From positions 87,737-151,736 of the forward strand of contig NZ_VNHM01000008.1 in assembly GCF_008124625.1 (NCBI RefSeq): 64,000 bases of DNA, read 5' to 3'. A program made the position numbers and the translations under genes. Of the stretch, positions 8,847 through 17,185 are shown piece after piece. The notes beneath the pieces were generated by a model. The model ran no database searches and was not told the DNA's origin. It saw only the letters and a program-made list of their open reading frames with translations. The number at the start of each line of letters is the position of its first letter. Within the stretch, counting starts at the first letter, position 1. Source of the DNA: Desulfallas thermosapovorans DSM 6562 (GTDB lineage Bacteria; Bacillota; Desulfotomaculia; Desulfotomaculales; Desulfallaceae).

Positions 8847-8877
8847 ACAGCCTGTTTTCCCGGGGAAAACAGGCTGT
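8847..8877 (-). promoter_or_regulatory. 14-bp perfect hairpin in the leader of the hyd maturation operon
   Basis: The arms ACAGCCTGTTTTCC and GGAAAACAGGCTGT enclose a 3-nt loop, 25 nt upstream of the TM1266-type gene start. On the minus strand it is followed only by a short AT-rich tract, so it is a weak terminator at best. Its position makes it a candidate for attenuation, an mRNA-stability element or an operator. Confidence 0.5.
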
Positions 8878-8987
8878 GCAGGGCAAGGGTAATATCATAC
8901 ATCATTTACGCCTGTGCCCCTTGACCGCAGTACCTTAAGTACCTGTTTGCCGCAGGGTTTGGTAACAAATAGCCCTTTCCCCGGGAA

Positions 8988-9007
8988 ATATAATAATCCC
9001 CCGGGGA
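8988..9007 (-). terminator. Possible terminator after the hydrogenase-like gene
   Basis: The arms TCCCCGGG and CCCGGGGA are separated by a short AT spacer, about 50-70 nt after the stop at 9059 on the minus strand. There is no clear U tract, so the call is tentative. Confidence 0.35.
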
Positions 9008-9058
9008 GCAGGCATAATAATTTTAGGCCATAATAGTTTAAATTATATACTGATTATA

Positions 9059-10399
9059 TCATTGTTTATTTTGGTTGTCTTTAAGAGTTTCCCGCCCCAT
9101 GGCCGGTGGCTTCATTTGGGACAAAACCACCATTTCCCGGGCCAGAATCTGCAATTTCTCCTTAAGTTTAAAAACGCAATAAGATGATTCCCCGTAACCA
9201 CGCACTATGTCCTCTGCAAGAGCGCGGCAACTGGGTGAACCGCAGGAGCCGCAATCAAGACCGGGCAAATCGGCGGTAATTTTCTCCACCTGTTCCAACA
9301 TTTTAATGGCTTCATTTATATCTTCACTGAGCATAAGGGTGGGGCGGGGTTTAATGGGTCCCGGCAGTTTGCAGGAATCATAATCCACCTTGATGGGCGG
9401 AAGTTGTTCCTGCTCAGCGTGTAATATTTTAACCAGGTTTTCCATGCGCACCCGGGACACAAAGAGATTCTGGGGGACAAGGGGGCCGCCGATGCACCCT
9501 CCGGTGCAGGCCTGGGCTTCCACATAATCAATATCTGAAAGGCCGCCCCGCTCAATTTCCTCCAGTAAATTAATAACACTGTGAATTCCATCCACCGCCA
9601 GTAATGACCAGTGTTCGGAAATGGCGTGATTTTCACCGCCTGCTTTGCCCCAACCTACCCCCGCAGCCGGGGAACGGTTTTCCCGTATTATAGTCGATGG
9701 GGATTGCAGTGCGTTTTTAATATCACTGTAAATAATGGACATGGAGATGGCTCCGTCAACATATGACCGGTTGCCGAAGGGTTGTTTGACAGCGGTTACC
9801 TTGGCGGGGCAGGGAGTGATAAAGAAAACCCCTATTTCCTCATCTTTCAAGCCCAGCTTCTGCATGGCTTTCTCCCTGGCCAGGCGAGCTGCAATCTCCA
9901 TGGGTGTGTCCAGTAAAACAATGTGTTCCAAAAGGCCCGGGAAACGAACCTGCATTAGCCTGACCACCGCCGGGCAGGCCGATGAAATCAGGGGTCTGGG
10001 TAAATCACTATCGCGCAGGTATTTAGCTAGGCATGCTGAAATAATTTCGGCTCCCACCGCAACCTCAAAATAATCATCAAAGCCAATATCCAAAAGCGCA
10101 CCCAGAATATCCCCCGGTTTTACCCGGGGGCCGAACTGAGCATAAAGGGAAGGGGCCGGCAGGGCGATGGTATGCTTGTACTCCGCCAGCCTCTCCAGGG
10201 GATCGGTAACGGCTAGTTTGGCCCGGTTGGGACAAATACGGATACATTCACCGCAATCAATACAGCGCTCTTCAATTATTTGGGCCCTCCCCTCGCGCAC
10301 CCGGATGGCCTCGGTGGGACAGTATTTGATACAGTTGGTGCAACCCTTGCATTTTTCAGTATCGAGCATTACAGAATGAAAGTATTTTTGCATAATCAT
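9059..10399 (-). CDS. [FeFe]-hydrogenase-like protein, sensory (HydS/HfsB-like) type
   Basis: A 446-aa protein with two N-terminal [4Fe-4S] motifs (CKGCTNCIKYCP, CIDCGECIRICP), a hydrogenase large-subunit domain and a C-terminal Fe-S domain (DCGSCGSPSC). The H-cluster motifs are altered: L1 is SSACPAVV (the proton-transfer Cys of TSCCP is Ala while the ligand Cys is kept), L2 is TPCPAKVTA, and L3 is ACTGGCIGGPLVP. The four cluster cysteines remain, so an H-cluster may bind but turnover should be poor, as in known sensory hydrogenases. It overlaps the RsbW-like gene by 4 nt, which supports a signalling role. Hydrogen sensing is inferred. Confidence 0.85.
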   Translation of the reverse strand: MIMQKYFHSVMLDTEKCKGCTNCIKYCPTEAIRVREGRAQIIEERCIDCGECIRICPNRAKLAVTDPLERLAEYKHTIALPAPSLYAQFGPRVKPGDILGALLDIGFDDYFEVAVGAEIISACLAKYLRDSDLPRPLISSACPAVVRLMQVRFPGLLEHIVLLDTPMEIAARLAREKAMQKLGLKDEEIGVFFITPCPAKVTAVKQPFGNRSYVDGAISMSIIYSDIKNALQSPSTIIRENRSPAAGVGWGKAGGENHAISEHWSLLAVDGIHSVINLLEEIERGGLSDIDYVEAQACTGGCIGGPLVPQNLFVSRVRMENLVKILHAEQEQLPPIKVDYDSCKLPGPIKPRPTLMLSEDINEAIKMLEQVEKITADLPGLDCGSCGSPSCRALAEDIVRGYGESSYCVFKLKEKLQILAREMVVLSQMKPPAMGRETLKDNQNKQ

Positions 10400-10821
10400 T
10401 CACCACCCGGTCGATTTATAATAACCGCGGTGACTGTGGTGCCGTAACCCGGCCTGGATTCAATATCCAGTTTGTCGGAACAGCGCTGAATATTGGGTAA
10501 GCCCATGCCAGCTCCGAATCCCATTTCCCTGACATGGGGGGGGGCCGTGGAGTACCCTTCCTGCAGGGCCAGGGAAACATCAGCAATGCCGGGGCCTTCG
10601 TCCGCGGCTGTGATTTGCACCCGGTCCGGTAATAAAACAGCAGACAGGATACCTTTATGGGCGTGGATAACAATGTTTAGCTCGGCCTCATAGGCAACAA
10701 TTACTGTTTTCCTGATGGTTTCTATTTTCATGCCCACCATTTGCAGGGCCTTTTTAATTTGAGCCGCAGCCTCGCCGGCACGATTAAAATCCATGCCCCG
10801 GACCTCAAATTCCATTTTCAT
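10396..10821 (-). CDS. RsbW-like ATP-binding protein (anti-sigma/histidine-kinase fold)
   Basis: A 141-aa stand-alone GHKL ATPase domain. Visible are the N-box (EAELNIVIHAHKG), G1 (DEGPGIAD), and the G2 lid (GFGAGMGLPNIQ), followed by a GTT motif near the end. There is no His phosphoacceptor domain. Start ATG 10821 has GGAGAG 7 nt upstream. It lies between the DRTGG gene and the hydrogenase-like gene with tight coupling (22-nt gap and 4-nt overlap). It probably phosphorylates or binds a partner in a switch. No STAS antagonist or sigma factor is present in the window, so the target is unknown. Confidence 0.85.
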   Translation of the reverse strand: MKMEFEVRGMDFNRAGEAAAQIKKALQMVGMKIETIRKTVIVAYEAELNIVIHAHKGILSAVLLPDRVQITAADEGPGIADVSLALQEGYSTAPPHVREMGFGAGMGLPNIQRCSDKLDIESRPGYGTTVTAVIINRPGGE

Positions 10822-10842
10822 GGGGTCACTCTCCAAGGGAAA

Positions 10843-11199
10843 TCAGGAACTGCGCAAGCCGTGCTGGTAAAGCAAACCGCAGCTTTCAAAAAGAAACCGG
10901 TTGGTTACCAGCAGGGGAAGTTTCTTTTCGTTTGCTAAACGAATGATCTCCTGTCCGGGCCTTTTACCCCGCACAAATAAAATAGCCTTGGCTTCAATCA
11001 TATCAGCCACCCGTATGATCTGGATGTTGGTTAAACCGGTGATAAGCAGGCATTCCGGCCTGGAAAAACAAAGGGAATCGCTCATTAAATCACACCCGAA
11101 TCCCGAGTTGATTTCAATATCAAGTAATTCCCCACCTGTGATAACATCAGCGTCCAGTATTTGTTTAATGGTTGATAGTTTGATAGGCCTCACCGCCAT
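10843..11199 (-). CDS. DRTGG domain protein
   Basis: A 118-aa protein consisting of one DRTGG domain, a fold also found in phosphotransacetylases and CBS/DHH proteins. The signature region is LDADVITGGELLDIE, with LLITGLTNIQIIRVAD and ILFVRGKRPGQEIIRLA later. It is first in the three-gene unit with the RsbW-like ATPase and the hydrogenase-like protein, an arrangement I associate with [FeFe]-hydrogenase regions in Clostridia and Thermotoga. It may bind a small ligand. No strong RBS is visible before the ATG, which follows a T-rich run. Confidence 0.8.
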   Translation of the reverse strand: MAVRPIKLSTIKQILDADVITGGELLDIEINSGFGCDLMSDSLCFSRPECLLITGLTNIQIIRVADMIEAKAILFVRGKRPGQEIIRLANEKKLPLLVTNRFLFESCGLLYQHGLRSS

Positions 11200-11451
11200 A
11201 AAAAAAACTTATTTAAAAAAAGCCATAATAATAAGCGTTGTTAATTATGAATTATAAACTGTTGTTATAGCTTAATAGTAATAGTAATAAATAAATTAAA
11301 AAAAAGCAATCATTTTTTACAATTTATAAAAGTGTGGTATTGCTTCATTAAATATTTTAGTTTACAATAAATAAGTATTCTTACCGTTAGAATTCTAATA
11401 ATTAAATCACTAAATGATTTTATAAGAATAATGATATGCCTGTGGAGGTGA
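11200..11451. promoter_or_regulatory. Divergent AT-rich promoter region with a palindrome
   Basis: A gene-free region of about 250 nt between the minus-strand DRTGG operon and the plus-strand MarR/MATE pair. It is very AT-rich and must hold both promoters. It contains the perfect 12-bp palindrome TTAGAATTCTAA at 11387-11398, some 55 nt upstream of the marR start. That is a candidate operator for the adjacent regulator. Confidence 0.5.
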
Positions 11452-11913
11452 TTGAAAATTAATTTTGACACAGCAAAACAAATCCACAACCTGTTATTCA
11501 CTTTCATGGGGCTATTCCACGAGAAATTCCTTTTACGCTTTCGACAAGAGTTTCACGAGTACAGCCGGGTGCCATGCTTGAAAAAAAACCATATGAAGAT
11601 ATTAAATGTGTTGTACCAAAGAGACCGCATAACTTTGACTGAAATTAGTAAAATGCTTGATATTGAAAAGGGTAGCCTTACTACGCTGGTTGACTTGCTG
11701 GAAAAGGAGGACTTCGTAATCCGTACCAGTGACCCCATGGATCGCAGGAAAACTCTAATCCGTCTGAGTTCCCGCGGGAGGGAAGAGATGGATCGCGTGA
11801 TGGATTTTTGTGCCCAAAAAATGAACGAAATATTACATGATGTTGACTCTGTTGAAATACAGCAATTCGTCACCAGTTTGCAGTCCGCGGTTAAGTTTAT
11901 GAGAAAAATTTAA
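11452..11913 (+). CDS. MarR-family transcriptional regulator
   Basis: A 153-aa winged-helix regulator. The DNA-binding core is clear: ITLTEISKMLDIEKGSLTTLVDLLEKEDFVIRT followed by the wing DPMDRRKTLIRLS. It is placed 31 nt upstream of a MATE pump and probably represses that operon, responding to a pump substrate. The TTG start at 11452 lies only 3 nt after GGAGG, an unusually short spacer. No better in-frame start is visible, so initiation may be weak. Confidence 0.9.
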   Translation: MKINFDTAKQIHNLLFTFMGLFHEKFLLRFRQEFHEYSRVPCLKKNHMKILNVLYQRDRITLTEISKMLDIEKGSLTTLVDLLEKEDFVIRTSDPMDRRKTLIRLSSRGREEMDRVMDFCAQKMNEILHDVDSVEIQQFVTSLQSAVKFMRKI

Positions 11914-11944
11914 AATAATGTGTATAGAGAAAGGTTAGTGTCTT

Positions 11945-13312
11945 ATGGCAAACAATTTAGACCTCGGGAATGGAAATACCGGCAAACTGCTGTGGGAATT
12001 CTCCATACCCGCCATTATCGGCATGTCAGTGAATGCCTTTTACAATGTTATATCGCGAATATTTGTGGGGCAAGGTGTTAATTACCTTGCTATCGCTGCC
12101 GTTACGGTAGCTATGCCGGTTATGATTCTTTTATTTGCTGTTGCCATGTTAATCGGTATTGGTGCCACAGCATTGATTTCAATACGGCTCGGGGAGCAAA
12201 AAAAAGAAGAAGCGGATAAAATTGCGGGTAACGCCACACTACTCTTAATATTACTTCCCTTATTATTTTCAATAGCATATTTTCTCTTTTCCGAACCGGT
12301 GTTGAGGTTGTTTGGCGCCACCAGTCCCGATGTTTTACCTTACGCCCGGGATTATATGCATATTATTATGATTGGTGCCGTGCCGGGATCCATTGCCTTT
12401 GGCTTGAACAACTTTATCCGGGCCGAAGGAAATCCCCGGTTCGCCATGTTTACTCAAGTCATCGGTGGTGTCATAAACATTATTTTACATTATGTGTTTA
12501 TCTTTATATTGGGGTGGGGTGTCAAAGGAGCCGCCCTGGCAGTTATTGTGGGCCAAACAGTTTCGGCGGTTTGGGTGATCAGTTATTTCCTCCGGGGAAC
12601 GAGCATGATTAAAATTAAACTTAAAAATATGAAGCTCCAGATTCCCATTGCTATAAAAATAATGGCCATTGGCTTTGCGCCCTTTGCCATGCAAATAGCC
12701 AATAGCGTTCAGCAAACCATTTTAAACAAAATCATCATGTTCTATGGCGGAGATTTAGCTCTCTCAGCAGTGGGTATTGTCATGAGTGTAGGTATGATTT
12801 TGATTATGCCCATTGTGGGTATTAGTCAGGGGGCACAGCCCATCATCGGTTATAATTATGGTGCACAGCGTTTCGATAGGGTAAAAGAAACACTAAAAAA
12901 AGGAATTTTGGCCAGTACGGTACTGGCTATAATTGGTTTTGCCGGTACTCGCTTTTTTGCCATCCCGGTGGTGGCACTTTTCAGCAAAGGTGATGCAGCT
13001 CTGACCCAATTGGCAGCACACGCCCTGGTTACGTTTTTTGCCTGTCTACCCATTGTGGGCTTTCATATTTTGGGCGCAAATTACTTCCAGGCTGTGGGCA
13101 AACCAATACAATCCACTATCCTCAGCTTATCCAGGCAGGTGCTCATATTTATCCCGCTGCTACTGATTTTGCCCAATTTCTGGGGAATTGAGGGGGTTTG
13201 GAGAACGGCACCAATTGCCGATATCCTGGCTGTACTTTTGACGGCTATAGTGTTATTTTATGAAATGAAAAATATAAATCCAAAACCGACCCTGGCCATG
13301 GAGTCAAACTAA
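11945..13312 (+). CDS. MATE-family efflux transporter
   Basis: A 455-aa integral membrane antiporter of the multidrug and toxic compound extrusion family. It shows two similar halves. The N-terminal segment has NLDLGNGNTGKLLWEFSIPAI, typical of the Firmicutes MepA-like group, and the second half has MPIVGISQGAQPIIGYNYGA, a strong MATE signature. It exports cationic compounds with Na+ or H+. It is co-transcribed with the preceding marR, and a terminator follows at 13362. Confidence 0.93.
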   Translation: MANNLDLGNGNTGKLLWEFSIPAIIGMSVNAFYNVISRIFVGQGVNYLAIAAVTVAMPVMILLFAVAMLIGIGATALISIRLGEQKKEEADKIAGNATLLLILLPLLFSIAYFLFSEPVLRLFGATSPDVLPYARDYMHIIMIGAVPGSIAFGLNNFIRAEGNPRFAMFTQVIGGVINIILHYVFIFILGWGVKGAALAVIVGQTVSAVWVISYFLRGTSMIKIKLKNMKLQIPIAIKIMAIGFAPFAMQIANSVQQTILNKIIMFYGGDLALSAVGIVMSVGMILIMPIVGISQGAQPIIGYNYGAQRFDRVKETLKKGILASTVLAIIGFAGTRFFAIPVVALFSKGDAALTQLAAHALVTFFACLPIVGFHILGANYFQAVGKPIQSTILSLSRQVLIFIPLLLILPNFWGIEGVWRTAPIADILAVLLTAIVLFYEMKNINPKPTLAMESN

Positions 13313-13361
13313 AAAGATAACTGTATAATCGCCGCCGGTGATGGTGGTTTTTATTAAAGGT

Positions 13362-13389
13362 CTGGATGTTAGAATCCAGCTTTTTTTTA
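13362..13389 (+). terminator. Rho-independent terminator after the MATE gene
   Basis: The arms CTGGAT and ATCCAG enclose loop GTTAGA, followed by CTTTTTTTT. It separates the MarR/MATE unit from tatA. The remaining gap to 13570 is AT-rich and likely holds the tat/hydrogenase promoter. Confidence 0.85.
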
Positions 13390-13570
13390 TTTTTTTGTAT
13401 AATGTTGAAATTTTGTCATTGATTTTTTGGGACAAAGGAACTATTATAATAAGTAAATTAAATGAATATCAATAAGTATTGATTATGAAGATTTTTGTTT
13501 TTGATTAAAAAAACTTATGAGCAAGAATTGGTTTCTGTTATGAATATATCAAAGAAAGGGGGATTTAAGA

Positions 13571-13816
13571 ATGTTTAACGGACTTTTCCAGCCTACACAT
13601 CTTATCCTCATTCTGGTGGTGGTGCTCATTATCTTTGGGCCGGGCAAGCTGCCTGATGCAGCCAAGGCTATGGGTAACGCGCTGCGGGAAATGAGGAATT
13701 CCTTTGCTTCAAATGAGGATGAGGCCGGGAAAAAGGAAAAAATGGAAGGCGTAGCTGCCGCTACTGCTACCACTTCTTCCACTCCCAAAGTATCAACAAC
13801 CAAAGCGACCGATTAA
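13571..13816 (+). CDS. tatA: Twin-arginine translocase subunit TatA
   Basis: An 81-aa TatA/E-family protein. It has one N-terminal membrane helix (HLILILVVVLIIFGPGKLP), the FGPGKLPD hinge, an amphipathic helix (AAKAMGNALREMRNSF) and an acidic/basic then Ala/Thr-rich tail. It forms the protein-conducting element of the Tat pathway for folded proteins. It begins behind GAAAGGGGG. Together with tatC it lies directly upstream of a Tat-signal hydrogenase, so the pair may be dedicated to that cargo. Confidence 0.95.
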   Translation: MFNGLFQPTHLILILVVVLIIFGPGKLPDAAKAMGNALREMRNSFASNEDEAGKKEKMEGVAAATATTSSTPKVSTTKATD

Positions 13817-13909
13817 TCAACTGCTGTTTTATTACCTGCGGTAGCGAAAAGCGCCTGTTATTTATAAGGAACATAAAAATCTTAAATGTATAAAAAGGTG
13901 GTGGGGTAA

Positions 13910-14716
13910 ATGGCAAACCAGAAAGAAATGACCGTGGTACAGCACCTGGAAGAACTTCGGAAAGTATTGATTATATCGATTATTTCCACAGTTGTTGCAG
14001 CTGCGGTGTGCTGGTTTTTCAGCGAGAGATTCCTGGCCATACTGCTGCAACCGGTAACAGGGGCGGGACACGAAATAATTTACATCGGTGTCACCGAAGC
14101 GGTGATGACCAAGATTAAGCTTGCTTTTTTCCTGGGATTTCTGGCTGCTTTACCCATCACACTCTGGCAGTTCTGGGGGTTTGTGATTCCGGCGCTGCGT
14201 AAAATAGAAAGGGTTTACTTTACCCTGTTTATTTTGATTTCTTTCCTTTTGTTTGTGGGGGGCGTTGCCTTTGGTTTTCTGGTGGTCTTCAAATTGTGTG
14301 TTTCCTTTTTGTTGAGTTACGGCGGCCCCCAGCTGGTTCCTATGCTCACCATTGGTAAGTATGTTTCCTTTACGTTGAACTTTTTATTGCCCTTTGGCCT
14401 TATTTTTGAAATGCCACTGGCCAGCTTCTTCCTGGCCAGGCTTGGAATTATCAATTATCGTTCCATGGTGAAGGGACGCAAGATTGCTATACTGGTTTCC
14501 GTGGTCATTGCGTCAGCGGTGGTATCAAGCCCCGAAATTTTCACCGTGCTCCTATTTGCGGCGCCAATGTACTTATTGTACGAAATAAGCGCCAGCATTG
14601 TTAAAGTTGTGGAATGGAGCATGAATTTGAAAAAGTCGGGCCAAAAGTTTAGTATTCTGGCGCCTGTCAAAAGATTAATTGCCAGGGCCAGAGGAATCAG
14701 GATCTTTGCCAAGTAG
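13910..14716 (+). CDS. tatC: Twin-arginine translocase subunit TatC
   Basis: A 268-aa six-helix membrane protein that recognises the RR signal peptide. The N-terminal signature HLEELRKVLIIS and the segment PITLWQFWGFVIPALRKIER are diagnostic, and a conserved Glu-containing segment (GLIFEMPL) is present. The basic C-terminal tail is cytoplasmic. The start follows AAAGGTGG. No tatB is present, which is normal for Gram-positive TatAC systems. It ends 38 nt before the hydrogenase start. Confidence 0.96.
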   Translation: MANQKEMTVVQHLEELRKVLIISIISTVVAAAVCWFFSERFLAILLQPVTGAGHEIIYIGVTEAVMTKIKLAFFLGFLAALPITLWQFWGFVIPALRKIERVYFTLFILISFLLFVGGVAFGFLVVFKLCVSFLLSYGGPQLVPMLTIGKYVSFTLNFLLPFGLIFEMPLASFFLARLGIINYRSMVKGRKIAILVSVVIASAVVSSPEIFTVLLFAAPMYLLYEISASIVKVVEWSMNLKKSGQKFSILAPVKRLIARARGIRIFAK

Positions 14717-14754
14717 AAATTGCACGGAACTTGAGGAGGAGGTTTAAGCACTTC

Positions 14755-16339
14755 ATGGATGACCGGGTGCAACAGGACAAAAAAATGACCAGGAGGTCTT
14801 TCCTGAGGATAATGGGGGGGTTGGGACTGGCAGGTATCACCGCTAGCCTGGCCGGGTGTGGTACCGTTTCTTCCGTGGCTGGCCAGACAGGCGGCGAGGG
14901 CTGGTTGCCGCAGCAGTACCAAATACCCGGTTCCTGGCCTGTCCAGGTACGGGGACGGGTGCCCATTGAGCCTGACAACCCTTCTATTACCAGAGATGAC
15001 CAAAAGTGCGTTTTATGCGGGCAATGTTTAGAAGTTTGTCAAAAAACCCAGACCGTGTTCGGGTATTATGATTTCCCGCTGGTTGACGAAATCGTATGTA
15101 TTAACTGCGGTCAGTGTGCCCTCTGGTGTCCTACGGCCGCTATTACGGAACGGGACGACACAGAAATTGTGTGGCAGGCGATTAACGACCCCGATAAACA
15201 TGTGGTTGTACAAACCGCACCGGCTACCCGGGTGGGCTCTGGGTGAGGAATTCGGCCTGGAGCCGGGTACATGGGTGGCGGGACAGCAGGTGGCCGCATT
15301 GAAGCGCCTTGGATTTGACGCGGTATTCGACACCAACTTTACCGCGGATTTGACCATTATGGAGGAAGCAACGGAACTGATCAAACGAATTAAAGGGGAT
15401 ATTAAAAAGCCGCTGCCGCAGTTCACATCCTGCAGCCCCGGTTGGGTTAAGTTTTGCGAATATTTTTACCCCGACCTGCTGCCCCATATGAGTACTTGCA
15501 AGTCACCCCAGCAAATGCTGGGTGCGCTGATTAAAACGTATTATGCCAAAACCAAAAATATTGATCCGGAAAAGATTTTTTCCGTTTCCATTATGCCCTG
15601 CACAGCCAAGAAGTTTGAAGCGGCCAGGCCGGAGATGAGTGATAGCGGTCATTACTGGCATAAACAGAATATGCAGGATGTGGATGCGGTACTCACCACC
15701 AGGGAACTAGCCCGGATGCTTAAAAAAGAAAACATTGATCTGACCAAGCTGCCCGAGCAAAATTACGACCCGCTTTTGGGTAAAAGTACCGGTGGGGCAA
15801 TTATTTTCGGGGCCACCGGTGGAGTGATGGAGGCTGCGGTGCGTACCGCCTACTATTTCATTACCGAAAAGGAACCTCCCGCTGGTTTGTTGAATTTGAC
15901 GCCGGTTCGTGGTCTTGAGGGTGTTAAAGAAGCGGCGGTGGAAGTACCCGGAGTGGGCACGGTAAAGGTGGCGGTTTGCCATGGTATGAAGAACGGCCGT
16001 CAGGTCCTTGAAGCAGTGCGCAAAGGTAATTCCCCCTGGCATTTTGTGGAGTTCATGTCCTGCCCGGGCGGGTGTGTCAGCGGCGGGGGACAGCCCAGGT
16101 CGGCGGTACCGCCTTCAGACGAAGTGCGTATGAAGAGAATCGAGAGTTTATATAAGGCCGATAGCAGCATGGTCTGGCGGGAAAGTCATGAAAATTCGGA
16201 AGTACTGACGCTGTACCAGAATTTTTTACAGCATCCCATGAGCGAATTGGCTGAAGAGTTGTTGCACACCGGCTATGAGGACCGGAGTATCAGCTTCAAG
16301 CAACCGAAGGCTGCCGCTGGATCGGCGGGCATTATTTAA
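14755..16339 (+). CDS. hydA: Tat-exported [FeFe] hydrogenase catalytic subunit, with a 1-nt frameshift
   Basis: Catalytic hydrogenase directed outside the membrane. The N-terminus has the Tat motif TRRSFLR, a hydrophobic stretch and a lipobox-like LAGC. Two [4Fe-4S] motifs follow (CVLCGQCLEVCQ, CINCGQCALWCP), then H-cluster motifs L1 TSCSPGW, L2 MPCTAKKFE and L3 CPGGCVSGGGQP. The reading frame is broken: the first frame ends in TGA at 15244, and the homologous sequence (ALGEEFGLEPG) continues in the +1 frame. Removing one G from GTGGGCTC near 15232-15236 restores a 527-aa protein with all motifs. Either this is a sequencing or assembly error in a G-rich stretch, or the gene is inactive in this strain. 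The Shine-Dalgarno site GAGGAGGAGG has a long 12-nt spacer. Confidence 0.9.
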
Positions 16340-16355
16340 GGGGAGGTGAGCAAAA

Positions 16356-17150
16356 ATGTCCAAGGGTGTACTGGTTGATATAACACGTTGTGTAGGCTGC
16401 GGAAGCTGTGCGGTGGCCTGTAAAATGTGGAACTCTCTGCAGTATAACAACGGTGTTGATACTGTGGGTGAAAACGCTGAACTGGCGGCTGAAGAATGGA
16501 CCGTGGTTAAAAAAGCGGTGGTTAAAAAGGAGCAAAAAACAGCCTGGCGCTTTGTAAAACAACAGTGCCTGCATTGCCTGGAACCGGCCTGCGCTTCGGC
16601 CTGCTTTTCCAGGGCCATTCAAAAAACCAAGGAAGGCCCGGTGGTTTATGTCGAAGAACTCTGCGTTGGTTGCCGGTATTGCATGCTGGCCTGTCCCTAC
16701 AACATACCCAAATACGAGTGGGACAAAACTTTCCCCAGGGTAAGGAAATGCCAGATGTGCGCCAGCCGCGTAAGCAATGGAGAAGCACCTGCCTGTGTCG
16801 GGGTATGCCCGTCCGGTGCTCTGACCTTTGGTGATCGTGCGGAGTTGTTACAGCTGGCCAGGGAGAGAATCAGCAGCGGTGGCTACATAAACCATATCTA
16901 CGGCGAAGATGAAGCCGGGGGAACAAACTGGCTGTATATTGCGGACGTTCCCTTTGAAGAACTGGGCTTCCGCACCGGAATTACCACTAAACCTCTACCG
17001 GAGTATTCCGAGAGTATTCTGCGCTTGACCCCTGCCGTGGGGCTGGGTTGGGGCGCTGTGCTCACCGGCCTTTACGTCTATAACAGGCGTAGAAACGAAG
17101 TCGCCCGGGAAGAAAAAATAAGCAGTGTAAAAAAAGGTAAGAAAAAATAA
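16356..17150 (+). CDS. Four-cluster ferredoxin subunit (HybA/DmsB-like) with C-terminal anchor
   Basis: A 264-aa electron-transfer subunit with four [4Fe-4S] motif groups: CVGCGSCAVACK, CLHCLEPACASAC, CVGCRYCMLACP and the CQMC...CVGVCP pair. A membrane helix (AVGLGWGAVLTGLYVY) near residue 225 is followed by a strongly basic tail. There is no signal peptide. By the positive-inside rule the tail is cytoplasmic, which would put the Fe-S domain outside. That requires co-export with the Tat-signal hydrogenase. It begins 16 nt after the hydrogenase stop and wires that enzyme to the NrfD-type subunit. Confidence 0.9.
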   Translation: MSKGVLVDITRCVGCGSCAVACKMWNSLQYNNGVDTVGENAELAAEEWTVVKKAVVKKEQKTAWRFVKQQCLHCLEPACASACFSRAIQKTKEGPVVYVEELCVGCRYCMLACPYNIPKYEWDKTFPRVRKCQMCASRVSNGEAPACVGVCPSGALTFGDRAELLQLARERISSGGYINHIYGEDEAGGTNWLYIADVPFEELGFRTGITTKPLPEYSESILRLTPAVGLGWGAVLTGLYVYNRRRNEVAREEKISSVKKGKKK

Positions 17151-17185
17151 ATACCGTTTATTCAATGACGGGGAGGTAATGATTT

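Noticed and set aside
15068..15236. Upstream part of the second hydrogenase frame as a separate gene start
   Set aside because: Residues before ALGEEFG are nonsense relative to the family; the first frame has the ferredoxin motifs. The second frame is the shifted continuation.
15242..15246. UGA in the exported hydrogenase as a second selenocysteine codon
   Set aside because: Sequence after this TGA in the same frame does not match a hydrogenase; the match resumes in another frame, so it is a frameshift and not Sec.
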